Shown here: positions 24,989 to 33,944 of the stretch, in pieces
Position numbering within the stretch: position 1 is the stretch's first letter
How the letters are laid out: every line of letters begins with the position of its first letter
From: Coprococcus_C sp934318045
GTDB taxonomy: Bacteria > Bacillota > Clostridia > Lachnospirales > Lachnospiraceae
Direction of reading: 5' to 3'
Assembly (NCBI GenBank): GCA_934318045.1
Contig: CAKREY010000005.1
Location: 59,543 to 123,542 of the forward strand
Length of the DNA: 64,000 nucleotides
The notes under the pieces: model-generated
Database searches by the model: none
What the model saw: only the letters and a program-made list of their open reading frames with translations
Told to the model about the DNA's origin: nothing
Position numbers and translations under genes: made by a program

Positions 24989-27034
24989 CTATGCATGTGT
25001 CTCGTTGCTCTTGTAAGCCTGCGCATACTGTGTTTCCTGCGCGTTGATATGCTTGTCCCCATGCTTTGGCAGGTAGATTCCGTTGATCTGCTCTCTCGCT
25101 TTCTGGTCATCCTGATAGAATAACTCAAAATCGTCAAGGATCCGAGCTTTAATCACAGGATCATAAACCGGAGCAGCCACCTCTACACGATGAACCGTGT
25201 TCCGTGTCATGAAATCCGCGGAAGCAATATACACCTTTGGATCATCCTTGCCGAAGATATAGATCCGGGAGTGCTCTAAGAATCTGCCCACAATACTGAT
25301 AACCTGGATATTTTCTGTCTCGCCAGCAACACCGGCTTTCAGGCAGCAAATACCTCGTACAATCATGCGGACTTTCACGCCTGCTTTACCAGCTTCAATC
25401 AGCTTGTCGATAATCTTCTTATCCGTCAGAGAATTGATCTTGACACCGACGTAGCCGTCCTTGCCCTCTTTTACCTTTGCAATTTCATTGTCGATCATCG
25501 CAAGTACCTTGTTCTGCAGGCAATTTGGTGCTACAAGCAGATGCTCTGTTTCTTCGACGGTTGTTCCCATAGACAGATGATTGAACACGTTGGCAGCCTC
25601 ATTTCCGATATCTGCGGACGATGTAATCAGAGAATAGTCGGTGTAGATACGGGATGTCTTCTCATTATAATTACCCGTACCAATCTGTGTGATATATTCG
25701 ATTTTATTATTCCGCTTTCCTGTAATCAGACAGAGTTTGGAATGTACCTTCATATGGTTTAATCCATAGATCACGCGGCAACCGGCATCCTCAAGCTGTC
25801 TGGACCAGCGGATGTTGTTCTCCTCGTCAAAACGTGCCCGAAGCTCGACCAATACAACGACCTCTTTGCCCTGTTCTGCCGCTTCCACCAATGCTTCTAC
25901 GATCTTTGAATCGCTTGCCAGACGGTATAATGTCATCTTGATCGACACAACTTCCGGATCATTTGCCGCCTCATTTAAGAGCTGGATAAATGGCTTCATA
26001 CTCTCATACGGATATGACAGGAATAAATCATGCTCTCTGGCCTGCTCCATCACAGAACGTGTCCGGTCAATCATAGCCGGCTGCTGTGGCACACGGCGCT
26101 CATAGAATAACTGCTTCTCGTTCCGGAGCAGATCCTCAACCTTGAATAAGAATGACAGATCCAGTGGAAAAATTGAATGGAACACCTGCTTCTTCGTAAG
26201 TCCTAAGAAGCCACACATTTTCTCGATGATGGAATCGTTCATCATTCTCGTATATTCCATACGGAGCGGACATAGACGGCTTCTCGTACGAAGTACCTTC
26301 TCCACACCTTTACGGTAATCCTTCTCATCGTCATCAAGTGCATCATCGACATCGATATCGGCACTCCGCAGAATACGGATCAAGGATTTACTGATTACCT
26401 TATACCCTGGGAATACATCTGCCGCAAAATGCAGAATCAATTCTTCTGCCAGCATAAACCGTCTGCAATCTGAAGATACCGGAATCATACGCTTGATAAC
26501 CGGATTGTTACATGGGATAATTCCTATCTTCGTATTATTTGACTTCGTGCGAAGCTCTACGACTGCGTAGATCTCCTTGTTCCGAAGAAATGGGAATGGC
26601 TGACGCTTACCAACGACCTGTGGTGAGATAAATGGCTGGATTTCATTTTCAAAATAAATCTTCATGGAATCCTGCTCATCCTCGTTCAGATCTTTGTATA
26701 AAAGCTCTTTGACACCATATTCCTCCATCTCGTACATCAGACGCAGATAGATCTCATCTTTCTTCTCACGGAGCTTCTTCTCCTTCACAATAATACGGTC
26801 AAGCTGCTCCTGACAGGTCATATTCGTTTTGTTCTCACGGACTTTGCTGTCTTTTCCAGCGTCCAATGAACCGACACGTACCATCAGGAACTCATCGAGA
26901 TTGCTCTGGAAGATTGACACGAACGACAAACGCTCACAGAGCGGATTGTTCTCATCCACTGCTTCTTCCAACACTCTTTTATTGAACTTCAACCAGGAAA
27001 GCTCCCGGTTATCATAGATTGTTTCTTGTAACAT
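24989..27034 (-). CDS. ppk: Polyphosphate kinase PPK1
   Basis: 681 residues, usual length. N domain NRELSWLKFNKRVLEEA; phospholipase-D-like domains with HMKVHSKLCLITG (active His region), IGTGNYNEKTSRIYTDYSL, ICCLKAGVAG and RFLEHSRIYIF. It polymerises polyphosphate from ATP, reversibly. It starts 12 bases after the Na/Pi symporter gene, so uptake and storage of Pi are co-transcribed. Membrane-associated by family knowledge. Confidence 0.97.
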   Translation of the reverse strand: MLQETIYDNRELSWLKFNKRVLEEAVDENNPLCERLSFVSIFQSNLDEFLMVRVGSLDAGKDSKVRENKTNMTCQEQLDRIIVKEKKLREKKDEIYLRLMYEMEEYGVKELLYKDLNEDEQDSMKIYFENEIQPFISPQVVGKRQPFPFLRNKEIYAVVELRTKSNNTKIGIIPCNNPVIKRMIPVSSDCRRFMLAEELILHFAADVFPGYKVISKSLIRILRSADIDVDDALDDDEKDYRKGVEKVLRTRSRLCPLRMEYTRMMNDSIIEKMCGFLGLTKKQVFHSIFPLDLSFLFKVEDLLRNEKQLFYERRVPQQPAMIDRTRSVMEQAREHDLFLSYPYESMKPFIQLLNEAANDPEVVSIKMTLYRLASDSKIVEALVEAAEQGKEVVVLVELRARFDEENNIRWSRQLEDAGCRVIYGLNHMKVHSKLCLITGKRNNKIEYITQIGTGNYNEKTSRIYTDYSLITSSADIGNEAANVFNHLSMGTTVEETEHLLVAPNCLQNKVLAMIDNEIAKVKEGKDGYVGVKINSLTDKKIIDKLIEAGKAGVKVRMIVRGICCLKAGVAGETENIQVISIVGRFLEHSRIYIFGKDDPKVYIASADFMTRNTVHRVEVAAPVYDPVIKARILDDFELFYQDDQKAREQINGIYLPKHGDKHINAQETQYAQAYKSNETHA

Positions 27035-27046
27035 GTTATTTTCCTC

Positions 27047-28729
27047 CTATGCTTCCTCCAATTCCAGGAAACGGACATTATCCATCACCTCTTCAACGAT
27101 GCCGCTGCAGCTGTCACCGATACGTTCCAGATTATGTAACACATTTGAAAACGGATATGTAAATTCCGGCTTACAATTATTTTTCCGCAGACGTTTTAGA
27201 TGGTTCTTGTTGAATTTCTTCTCCATATTACGCAGTTCCTTGCGATAATCGAAGACCTTCCTTGCAGTCTTTGTATCCCCATTTTCCAGTGAGACAATCG
27301 ATGTCCGATACATGATTTCTACGTTATCAATTACTTTTCCAAGTTCCTCAACTGCATCCTTTGAGAATTTATACTTTCCTTCGAGTTTGGCACGTATAAC
27401 CGGTGAAGCATCCTCACACCGCTTGCTGACACGTGCAATATCATTTAGGACATACAACAGTCCCGCAGTCGTAGATGATTGCTCTTCAGTCAGAGAACCA
27501 TTCGAGAACATTCCAGAGATATAGCTGACAGTATTCTCATCAATCTCTGTTACAAGCTTCGCATTTTTTTCTAGCTCGGCAAGCGCTTTGCTATCATTAT
27601 TCATCACCGTTGCCTTCATATTTCCAATCATTTCTGATACAAGGCGTCCTGCACGGCGGATCTCCTGGGATACAAGATACATAGCTGCAATCGGCTGACT
27701 GATCACATTTTTGTCAAGAAAGCTTTTCTCTTTATAATCTTTGATAGACACTTCCTTGTCATCTCGGACAATAAACATAACAATCTTCACCATAATCGGA
27801 AGCAACGGTAGCCAGATCAGAGTATTGATGATATTAAAGCTCATATGTGCATTAGCAATCTGCCTTGAAATCACATCCAGTTCATTTCCCTTTGGCGAGA
27901 TCATCTCAACAAACTTTGCAAATGGCTTGATTATCCAGATAAAGAGAAAGGAACCGGTAATATTAAACACGCTATGTGCTATCGCACAGCGCTTTGCATC
28001 CTTGGACTGTCCGATACTTGCAAGCAATGCTGTAATTGTTGTACCAATGTTATCACCGAGCAGAATCGGGATTGCACCAACTAATCCGATCACACTCGCA
28101 CCATCCGGACCTGCCTGTGATGCGAAGCTCTGCAATACTGCAATCGTTGCGGAGCTGCTCTGTACAACGAGTGTCATAAGCAAACCGACGCCAACACCGA
28201 GTACCGGAATATGGCTGACTTTTTCCATCATATTGATAAATACGGGGCTTGTTGCAAGCGGCTTCATGACATCGCCCATCATCTCGATACCAACAAACAA
28301 CAAACCGAATGCGAAGATTGTCTGTCCGACAAACTTTATCTTCTCTTTCTTCGCGATAAATGCAATCAGAAATCCGATAAATACAATCGGCATAATGTAA
28401 TCACTGATTTTAAACGCCATCAACTGAGCAGTCATTGTCGTTCCGATATTTGCACCGAATATAACGGAGATACCTTGCTTTAAGGACATCAATCCGGCAC
28501 TGACAAAACCAATTACCAATACAGTTGTCGCACTGGAGCTTTGCAGGACTGCCGTTACAAGTGCACCCGCCAACATTCCGCACACGGCATTTCGTGTAAG
28601 TACTCCCAACACCTTCTTCATTTTGTCTCCGGCTACCTTCTGGAGTGATTCACTCATCATATTCATTCCGAATATAAAAAGTGCCAGACCTCCCAGCAAA
28701 CCGAACACAGTCGCCATACTTTCGTTCAT
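27047..28729 (-). CDS. Na/Pi cotransporter family protein with C-terminal PhoU-like domain
   Basis: 560 residues. The N-terminal ~310 residues hold 8-9 membrane segments with the inverted repeat motifs VLQSSSATT (about 60-70) and VVQSSSATI, diagnostic of the NptA/PNaS family. The C-terminal ~230 residues are helical and PhoU-like (IRRAGRLVSEMIGNM, LERIGDSCSGIVEEV). It probably imports phosphate with sodium. A PhoP-like repeat array lies upstream and ppk follows in the same operon. Confidence 0.93.
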   Translation of the reverse strand: MNESMATVFGLLGGLALFIFGMNMMSESLQKVAGDKMKKVLGVLTRNAVCGMLAGALVTAVLQSSSATTVLVIGFVSAGLMSLKQGISVIFGANIGTTMTAQLMAFKISDYIMPIVFIGFLIAFIAKKEKIKFVGQTIFAFGLLFVGIEMMGDVMKPLATSPVFINMMEKVSHIPVLGVGVGLLMTLVVQSSSATIAVLQSFASQAGPDGASVIGLVGAIPILLGDNIGTTITALLASIGQSKDAKRCAIAHSVFNITGSFLFIWIIKPFAKFVEMISPKGNELDVISRQIANAHMSFNIINTLIWLPLLPIMVKIVMFIVRDDKEVSIKDYKEKSFLDKNVISQPIAAMYLVSQEIRRAGRLVSEMIGNMKATVMNNDSKALAELEKNAKLVTEIDENTVSYISGMFSNGSLTEEQSSTTAGLLYVLNDIARVSKRCEDASPVIRAKLEGKYKFSKDAVEELGKVIDNVEIMYRTSIVSLENGDTKTARKVFDYRKELRNMEKKFNKNHLKRLRKNNCKPEFTYPFSNVLHNLERIGDSCSGIVEEVMDNVRFLELEEA

Positions 28730-28831
28730 TTTGATTCTTCCTTCCTCTTTTGGACATTTTTTTCCGATTTAAAAGCCAATTTGCTAGCGCTTCCTGTAAG
28801 CAGAATGGCTTTCATAACCTGATAATATCGA

Positions 28832-28886
28832 AATATAGAGTCTGCTTCTATCAACAGAAAGTAAAGAATTGTTAAATCTATGTAAA
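28832..28886 (-). promoter_or_regulatory. Candidate PhoP box and promoter of the symporter-ppk operon
   Basis: Minus strand TTTACA (28886-28881), TTAACA (28875-28870) and TTACTT (28864-28859) repeat with an exact 11-base period, followed 21 bases later by TATATT (28837-28832) as -10. The middle unit matches the TTAACA PhoP-box core perfectly. Confidence 0.65.
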
Positions 28887-28905
28887 GCAGTATTTCCGGA
28901 CATAA

Positions 28906-28928
28906 GAAAAAGCGCCAGACCGGCGCTT
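28906..28928 (-). terminator. Rho-independent terminator of the alarmone synthetase gene
   Basis: Minus strand AAGCGCC (28928-28922), loop, GGCGCTT (28916-28910), then TTTC. The hairpin overlaps the stop codon at 28927-28929. Confidence 0.8.
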
Positions 28929-29607
28929 AAATCTCTTTGATCTTATCCCGTAACCGCATCATATTTGTATCCATATCGGCAATCACATCGGAATATCGTT
29001 TTAATTCCTGTACGATTTCTCCGGTATCAGCCAAATCCTTCTTATAGAGCAGCTGATAATCAAGTACCGACCACGAATCCATTGCAACGGTTCGAAGCTG
29101 TAATTCTACCTTCATCCAGTCTGCCTTCTTCGACAGATAGATCGGCACAGACAGAATCATATGAACTCCCTGATAGCCGGAAGATTTCGGTGTTTTAATA
29201 TAATCCTTGATCTTTAATATCTTGATATCATGCTGGATTTTCAGACAATCCACCAACGCATAGATATCATCGCGGAACATACAGGTTACCCTGACACCGA
29301 TAATATCATTTAATTTTTTCTTCGCATTGTCGAGATTGATTGTATACCCTTTTCTCCGGAGCTTTAAAAAGATACTTTCCGCGCTTTTGATCCGGTGTGT
29401 TAATCGCACTACAACTTCCCGCTGTAAGTTCTCCTGCAGTTCCAGATTGATCATTGTGAGTTTTGATTCCAGTATCTGGATTGCCCACATACAGCGGAGC
29501 TGGTACTCCTTATCAGATAATGACTGTGCAAAATCTGTGATGATCTTGCGGTCATTTTTTGATATTTGCAATTGTAATTGTTTTGTCTGTTCTGTCATTG
29601 TATCCAT
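28927..29607 (-). CDS. Small alarmone synthetase-like GTP pyrophosphokinase (RelA/SpoT domain)
   Basis: 226 residues, only the synthetase domain: LRRKGY, DIIGVRVTCMFRDDIYAL, YIKTPKSSGYQGVHMIL and VELQLRTVAMDSW. No HD hydrolase, TGS or ACT domains. Such RelQ/RelP-type enzymes make (p)ppGpp or pGpp from ATP and GTP/GDP. The ATG at 29607 has GAGG 14 bases upstream, rather far; a second ATG at 29598 is possible. PhoP-like repeats upstream suggest induction on Pi shortage. Confidence 0.9.
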   Translation of the reverse strand: MDTMTEQTKQLQLQISKNDRKIITDFAQSLSDKEYQLRCMWAIQILESKLTMINLELQENLQREVVVRLTHRIKSAESIFLKLRRKGYTINLDNAKKKLNDIIGVRVTCMFRDDIYALVDCLKIQHDIKILKIKDYIKTPKSSGYQGVHMILSVPIYLSKKADWMKVELQLRTVAMDSWSVLDYQLLYKKDLADTGEIVQELKRYSDVIADMDTNMMRLRDKIKEI

Positions 29608-29653
29608 ACTATGTATATATGCCTCGTTTCTATCATTTATTCTATCATTTTTT

Positions 29654-29680
29654 CGTTAAAGTTTGTTAAATCTGTGCAAA
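29654..29680 (-). promoter_or_regulatory. Candidate PhoP box between the alarmone synthetase and YcxB-like genes
   Basis: Minus strand TTTGCA (29680-29675), TTAACA (29669-29664) and TTAACG (29659-29654), spaced 11 and 10 bases. Orientation suits the alarmone synthetase; a clear -10 for it is not seen. It also lies just upstream of the divergent YcxB-like promoter. Confidence 0.5.
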
Positions 29681-29686
29681 ATGCAC

Positions 29687-29728
29687 TTGCATAAAGTGTT
29701 TTAAGCCCCTATACTATTCTTGTATAGG
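29687..29728 (+). promoter_or_regulatory. Promoter of the YcxB-like gene with a dyad over the -10
   Basis: -35 TTGCAT (29687-29692), 17-base spacer, -10 TATACT (29710-29715). CCTATAC (29708-29714) and GTATAGG (29722-29728) form an inverted repeat covering the -10 and the start point. Confidence 0.65.
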
Positions 29729-29798
29729 TATTCATCATACGCTATGTATTTCCAATACAGTTATATAAGATGATTACCAAAAGAAAGGATTCGCAAAT

Positions 29799-30260
29799 AT
29801 GAAAGGTTATAAATATACTGTCAACAAGCGCAAGGCTAACCGGCTTGCTTATCGGTTCCTTGGTTTGATCTTTCTCCTTGTAGCCGCCCTGCAGACATTT
29901 ACAATGATACATGGCTATGCCAAGCATCTGGTTTTGACTGCGTTGTTTGTTACGTTTGTCGGTGCTTATGGCATCTACCTTGTTGTGATGTCTTTCCGGA
30001 AACAGGCGTTTTCAGCTACGTATATCTTCGATGATACCGGATTTACAATCGAGCATAGATATGGGACAACCCATTATGACTTCGATCAGATCAAACATGT
30101 AACGATGGTCATTCCGGACGAAAATATGATTTTTTATATTCTGAATGTCTTCACAGAGAAGGAACGCTATACAATTTCATTTATGATGCAGAAGGAATTA
30201 TGTGAGAATATTTATGAGTTTATGCATGCACGTTTACCAAAGAAAGACACGGAAGATTAG
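29799..30260 (+). CDS. YcxB-like membrane protein of unknown function
   Basis: 153 residues. Two membrane helices (about 20-38 and 43-65) are followed by a ~85-residue cytosolic domain with alternating beta character (YIFDDTGFTIEHRYGTTHYDFDQIKHV), resembling the YcxB/PH-like C-terminal domain. AAAGGA precedes the ATG. It is a single-gene unit with its own promoter and terminator. The assignment rests on topology and pattern only. Confidence 0.7.
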   Translation: MKGYKYTVNKRKANRLAYRFLGLIFLLVAALQTFTMIHGYAKHLVLTALFVTFVGAYGIYLVVMSFRKQAFSATYIFDDTGFTIEHRYGTTHYDFDQIKHVTMVIPDENMIFYILNVFTEKERYTISFMMQKELCENIYEFMHARLPKKDTED

Positions 30261-30280
30261 TTCCGTGTCTTTTCCTTTTT
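30243..30280 (+). terminator. Bidirectional terminator between the YcxB-like gene and ssrA
   Basis: A perfect 12-bp stem, AAAGACACGGAA (30243-30254) with TTCCGTGTCTTT (30261-30272), followed by TCCTTTTT. On the other strand it is followed by CTTTCTTT and would end the tmRNA transcript. The YcxB-like stop codon lies in the loop. Confidence 0.88.
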
Positions 30281-30294
30281 CTCTCCTAAAGTAG

Positions 30295-30638
30295 TGGAGC
30301 TGAGGGGAATCGAACCCCTGTCCGAAAGCTCTTCCATTACAGCTTCTCCCATTACAGTTTGTATTTTAAAATTCCCATACAAAAACGCCTACAAACAGGC
30401 TTTCCTATATGGTAGCTTCATGAATTTTCCGAAACCGCAAAGCTTAAGCACCGGAGTTTCCCACTAAGTCGATGCCAGGATTCTAAGTCGTGGGGAACCT
30501 AGAGCTGACAGCTGCCAATTAGGCAGCGAACGCGTAATTTTCGTCTGCGTTTATATTTATTTTCCAAGTTTTTACGTGGTCCTGGTCCACGAATGGCTAC
30601 CGTAATTTCTAAACCCCCGTCGAAACCAGTACAACCCC
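30295..30638 (-). ncRNA. ssrA: Transfer-messenger RNA (tmRNA)
   Basis: About 344 bases. The 5' end GGGGTTG pairs with 3' CAGCTCC to form the acceptor stem, followed by discriminator A; the 3' CCA is not encoded. The 5' part has GGTTTCGACGGGG and the 3' part the T-arm GGGGTTCGATTCCCC. The tag frame runs from GCA at 30548 to TAA at 30519 and encodes ADENYAFAA. tmRNA rescues stalled ribosomes with SmpB. smpB and rnr lie just upstream on the same strand. Confidence 0.97.
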
Positions 30639-30696
30639 TGGTTTTTTTGACGAAAATCTATCTATATATCACACCGGATGGTGCATATACCATCTG

Positions 30697-31014
30697 TTAC
30701 TCTGTATCTGTTGCAGAAGCATCCTCAGCTGTCGCATCACTATTGCTGGCTGTTGGGAACACAGAACCGGCATAATTTGCTGCCCAATACTGTTGTACCC
30801 AGTAATCATATGCTTCGGCATTCACAGTTTTATTTGCCTGTCGTTCTTCATAGCTTTTCTGATACATATGTCTTCCAAGAGGAAAACCAATCAATGCCCC
30901 CAAAATTGCTGCACAGATCAATACTTCAAAAACCTGTTTTGCTTTTTGTTTTTTCTGAATCTTCTTTCTGTTCTTCTTTTCTTCCTTATAACGATCAACT
31001 TTTGACTGACTCAT
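30697..31014 (-). CDS. Small single-pass membrane protein of unknown function
   Basis: 105 residues. A very basic N-terminus (about 1-26, KKNRKKIQKKQK) precedes one membrane helix (about 27-46, VFEVLICAAILGALIGF), then an acidic, Ser/Thr/Asp-rich tail outside the membrane. TAGGAG lies about 7 bases before the ATG. It sits 26 bases after smpB and just before ssrA, so it is probably co-transcribed with smpB. No known family recognised. Confidence 0.7.
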   Translation of the reverse strand: MSQSKVDRYKEEKKNRKKIQKKQKAKQVFEVLICAAILGALIGFPLGRHMYQKSYEERQANKTVNAEAYDYWVQQYWAANYAGSVFPTASNSDATAEDASATDTE

Positions 31015-31040
31015 ATGTTCTCCTACCTTGACTTCACTTT

Positions 31041-31511
31041 TTATCCGAGATTGCGAAGCTTGAAATCCCGTTCGACTTCCCGCTTTACATCTTTTTTGGC
31101 GATATCCTCGCGCTTATCGTACAGCTTCTTACCACGTGCCAGTCCAATCTCAACTTTCACAAGACTGTCTTTGAAATATACTTTCAAAGGCACGAGCGTA
31201 TATCCCTTCATCTTCTGCTGTCCAATCAATTTGTTGATTTCATAGCGGTGCAGCAAAAGCTTACGGATCCGGAGTGGATCTTTGTTGAAGATATTGCCCT
31301 TCTCGTATGGGGAAATATTCATCCCATAGACAAACACTTCATCCCCGTCCACACGGATAAATGCTTCCTTGATGCTGCATTTTCCAAGCCGGAGTGACTT
31401 GACTTCTGTACCAACCAAAGCAATCCCAGCCTCGTAGGTATCCTCAATGAAGTAATCATGATATGCTTTCTTGTTGTTGGCGATCAGCTTCGTCCCTCTC
31501 TGCTTTGCCAC
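31041..31511 (-). CDS. smpB: SsrA-binding protein SmpB
   Basis: 156 residues from a GTG at 31511, which has AGAAGGAG 9 bases upstream; a TTG three codons earlier is too close to that site. Family blocks: KLIANNKKAYHDYFIEDTYEAGI, GTEVKSLRLGKCSIKEAF, RPLRLLLH-like PLRIRKLLLHRYEI, and the basic tail KKLYDKREDIAKKD. SmpB binds tmRNA and places it in the ribosome. It overlaps the end of rnr by 56 bases. Confidence 0.96.
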   Translation of the reverse strand: MAKQRGTKLIANNKKAYHDYFIEDTYEAGIALVGTEVKSLRLGKCSIKEAFIRVDGDEVFVYGMNISPYEKGNIFNKDPLRIRKLLLHRYEINKLIGQQKMKGYTLVPLKVYFKDSLVKVEIGLARGKKLYDKREDIAKKDVKREVERDFKLRNLG

Positions 31512-33657
31512 TATTTTCAACTCCTTCTATATTACCATCAATTAACGAAAAATCAATGGTTTTCTTAATTTTATCACATTTTAACACTTTTATACGTACT
31601 TTGTCACCTAATTGATACTTCTTTTTTGTCTTTTCCCCGACCATAGCATAATCCTGTTCATTAAAATAATAGAAATCATCATACATATAAGCGACCGAAA
31701 CAGCACCTTCTACGGTATTGTCAAGTTCCACAAAGATGTAGTTTGATGTTACGCCGGATATGACTCCATCATATTCTTCACCAATATGTTCAGACATATA
31801 CTCAATTTCTTTTAATTTAATGACATCGCGTTCTGCCTCTTCTGCCCGACGTTCCTTGGCAGAATTGTCATTTGCAACCGTCGGCAGGATATGACGGTAA
31901 TGTTCCATCCGCTTTTCCGAAAGTTCACCATGCAGATTCTCTTTGATAATCCGATGGATCTGCAGATCCGGATACCGTCGGATCGGAGATGTAAAGTGAC
32001 AATAATATTTGCAGGACAGGCCGAAATGTCCGGTGCATTCTGTCGAGTACCGTGCCTGCTTCATGGAACGAAGCATCATCTTGCTGATCAGTGCCTCATA
32101 TGGTTTTCCTTCGATCTGTTCTAACACTTTCTGCAGTTCCTTTGGATGTGTCTCATCTCTGGATGCTTTGATAAAGAGCCCAAAATTATTGATAAACGCA
32201 GCTAAGATATCAATCTTCTCCTCATCCGGATGCTCGTGTACACGATATTCAAACGGAATCTCCTGCCAGAAATAATCTTCTGCGATTGTTTCATTGGCAG
32301 CCAGCATAAAATCTTCGATAATCTTCGTTGCAGGATTCCGGTCATATGGTTTGATCTCAACCGGTTTGTGGTTTTCATCTACGATAATCTTTGTCTCTGC
32401 CACATCAAAATCGATAGAACCTCTTTTTTTTCGGTTTTTTCTGAGAATCTGTGACAACTCCAGCATCAAGTCAAACATCGGGACGAGCGGTTCATACCGC
32501 TTCAATACTTCTTCATCGTTTCTTTCGAGAATCTTCTCAACATTCGTATAAGTCATCCGTTCATTGACATGCAGGATGCCTTCACAGATCGTATGGTCTA
32601 AAAGCTTGCCTTTCTTATCAAATTTCATTACACAGCTCAACGTCAGCCGATCCGTACCGGCATTTAAAGAACAGATGCCATTTGACAATTTGTGTGGCAG
32701 CATCGGAATCACACTATCCACGAGATAACAGCTTGTACCACGCTTTAGCGCTTCCTTGTCGAGTGGGGATTTCTCCTTTACATAATGCGATACATCCGCA
32801 ATATGTACACCTAAGGTATAGACTCCATCTTCAAAAGACAATGTGATTGCATCATCTAAGTCTTTTGCATCTTCGCCATCAATCGTCACAGTTGGAAGAT
32901 TACGGAAATCCGTACGTCCGACAAAATCTGCCTCATCCACTTCATCCGGGATATCCTTCAGGGAATCCATAACCTTGTCCGGATACTCTACAGGAATATC
33001 ATATGCGCGTACAACGGAAAGTATGTCTGTACCCGGGTCATTCACATGACCTAAAATCTCAGTAATCTCACCTTCCGGAGATTTATGGTTCTCTCCGTAA
33101 TTTGTGATCCGGCATACAACCTTATGTCCGGTCATTGCTCCCATAGAATCTTTTTTTGCAACAAAAATATCATCCGCAATCTTCTGATTATCCGGAACCA
33201 CAAATCCAAATCCATCCTGTTTATCATAGGTTCCGACAATCGTTGTAAATCCACGTTTTAAAATCTGTGTCACTTTCGCTTCTGTGCTTTTTCCCTGTTT
33301 TGTATAAGAATCCGGTTCGATCACAACGCGGTCACCATGGAAAGCTCCCATCGAAAATTTTGCAGGGATAAAGAAGTCATCCTTGATTCCTTCTACACGG
33401 ACAAATCCATATCCTTTCTTGTTTCCGATATAATCACCAACTAAAAACTTCTTGTCAAGTTTCTTATATTTTCCTTTCGGTGTAACTGTGATTTTTCCCT
33501 CTTCTACAAGCTCATTTAACGCTTCTTCCACACGTTTTTTATCTGCGTCACTCACCTGTAATAAAAAGCGGATATCCTTTAAACGCATCGGTTTGTACTG
33601 CTCGTCACTCATAAAATCAAACAATTTCTGTTTGATGATTTCTCTTTTTTCTCCCAT
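31456..33657 (-). CDS. rnr: Ribonuclease R
   Basis: 733 residues from the ATG at 33657 (GGGAGG 7 bases upstream; an upstream TTG overlaps that site). Order: an N-terminal winged helix, two cold-shock-type OB domains (GYGFVRVEG, GFGFVVPDN), the RNB catalytic domain with DGEDAKDLDDAITL (metal Asp cluster), HIADVSHYV, GTSCYLVDSVIPMLPHKLSNGICSL and TSPIRRYPDLQIHR, then S1 and an acidic tail. It degrades structured RNA 3' to 5', including with tmRNA on non-stop mRNAs. It precedes smpB. Confidence 0.97.
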   Translation of the reverse strand: MGEKREIIKQKLFDFMSDEQYKPMRLKDIRFLLQVSDADKKRVEEALNELVEEGKITVTPKGKYKKLDKKFLVGDYIGNKKGYGFVRVEGIKDDFFIPAKFSMGAFHGDRVVIEPDSYTKQGKSTEAKVTQILKRGFTTIVGTYDKQDGFGFVVPDNQKIADDIFVAKKDSMGAMTGHKVVCRITNYGENHKSPEGEITEILGHVNDPGTDILSVVRAYDIPVEYPDKVMDSLKDIPDEVDEADFVGRTDFRNLPTVTIDGEDAKDLDDAITLSFEDGVYTLGVHIADVSHYVKEKSPLDKEALKRGTSCYLVDSVIPMLPHKLSNGICSLNAGTDRLTLSCVMKFDKKGKLLDHTICEGILHVNERMTYTNVEKILERNDEEVLKRYEPLVPMFDLMLELSQILRKNRKKRGSIDFDVAETKIIVDENHKPVEIKPYDRNPATKIIEDFMLAANETIAEDYFWQEIPFEYRVHEHPDEEKIDILAAFINNFGLFIKASRDETHPKELQKVLEQIEGKPYEALISKMMLRSMKQARYSTECTGHFGLSCKYYCHFTSPIRRYPDLQIHRIIKENLHGELSEKRMEHYRHILPTVANDNSAKERRAEEAERDVIKLKEIEYMSEHIGEEYDGVISGVTSNYIFVELDNTVEGAVSVAYMYDDFYYFNEQDYAMVGEKTKKKYQLGDKVRIKVLKCDKIKKTIDFSLIDGNIEGVENSGKAERDEADRQQQESIS

Positions 33658-33670
33658 AGTAAAACCTCCC

Positions 33671-33704
33671 AAAAAAATAAGCTGCTTTTCATCAAAGCAG
33701 CTTG
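33671..33704 (-). terminator. Terminator/attenuator between secG and rnr
   Basis: Minus strand AAGCTGCTTT pairs with AAAAGCAGCTT around GATG, then ATTTTTTT, which leads directly into the rnr ribosome site GGGAGG. Only about 14 bases separate the hairpin from the rnr ATG. Confidence 0.85.
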
Positions 33705-33710
33705 TCTCAT

Positions 33711-33944
33711 TTAGATAAACTTGGATGACAGGAATAATGCAAGTGCAAAATAAATCACTCCAAGAATGACTGTAATCTTCTTCAATACAGATTCTTTGGA
33801 CTTTCCTTTGTTCTTGCTCCAGTACGTGTCAGCACCACCGCCACTGATGGCTCCGGACAAACCGCCTTTTCCTTCCTGCATCATAACAATGACTGCCAAG
33901 ATAACAGATATTACCAAAAATACTATAATCAACGCTGTTTTCAC
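33711..33944 (-). CDS. secG: Preprotein translocase subunit SecG
   Basis: 77 residues with two membrane helices (about 3-22 and 55-75) and the conserved loop MQEGKGGLSGAISGGGADTYW. SecG assists SecYE in protein export. secG before rnr, smpB and ssrA is a common Firmicutes order. Ribosome site AGGAGG before the ATG. Confidence 0.94.
   Translation of the reverse strand: MKTALIIVFLVISVILAVIVMMQEGKGGLSGAISGGGADTYWSKNKGKSKESVLKKITVILGVIYFALALFLSSKFI

Noticed and set aside
27741..28400. 219-codon plus-strand frame
   Set aside because: It is antisense to the Na/Pi symporter gene, and its hydrophobicity mirrors the membrane helices on the other strand.
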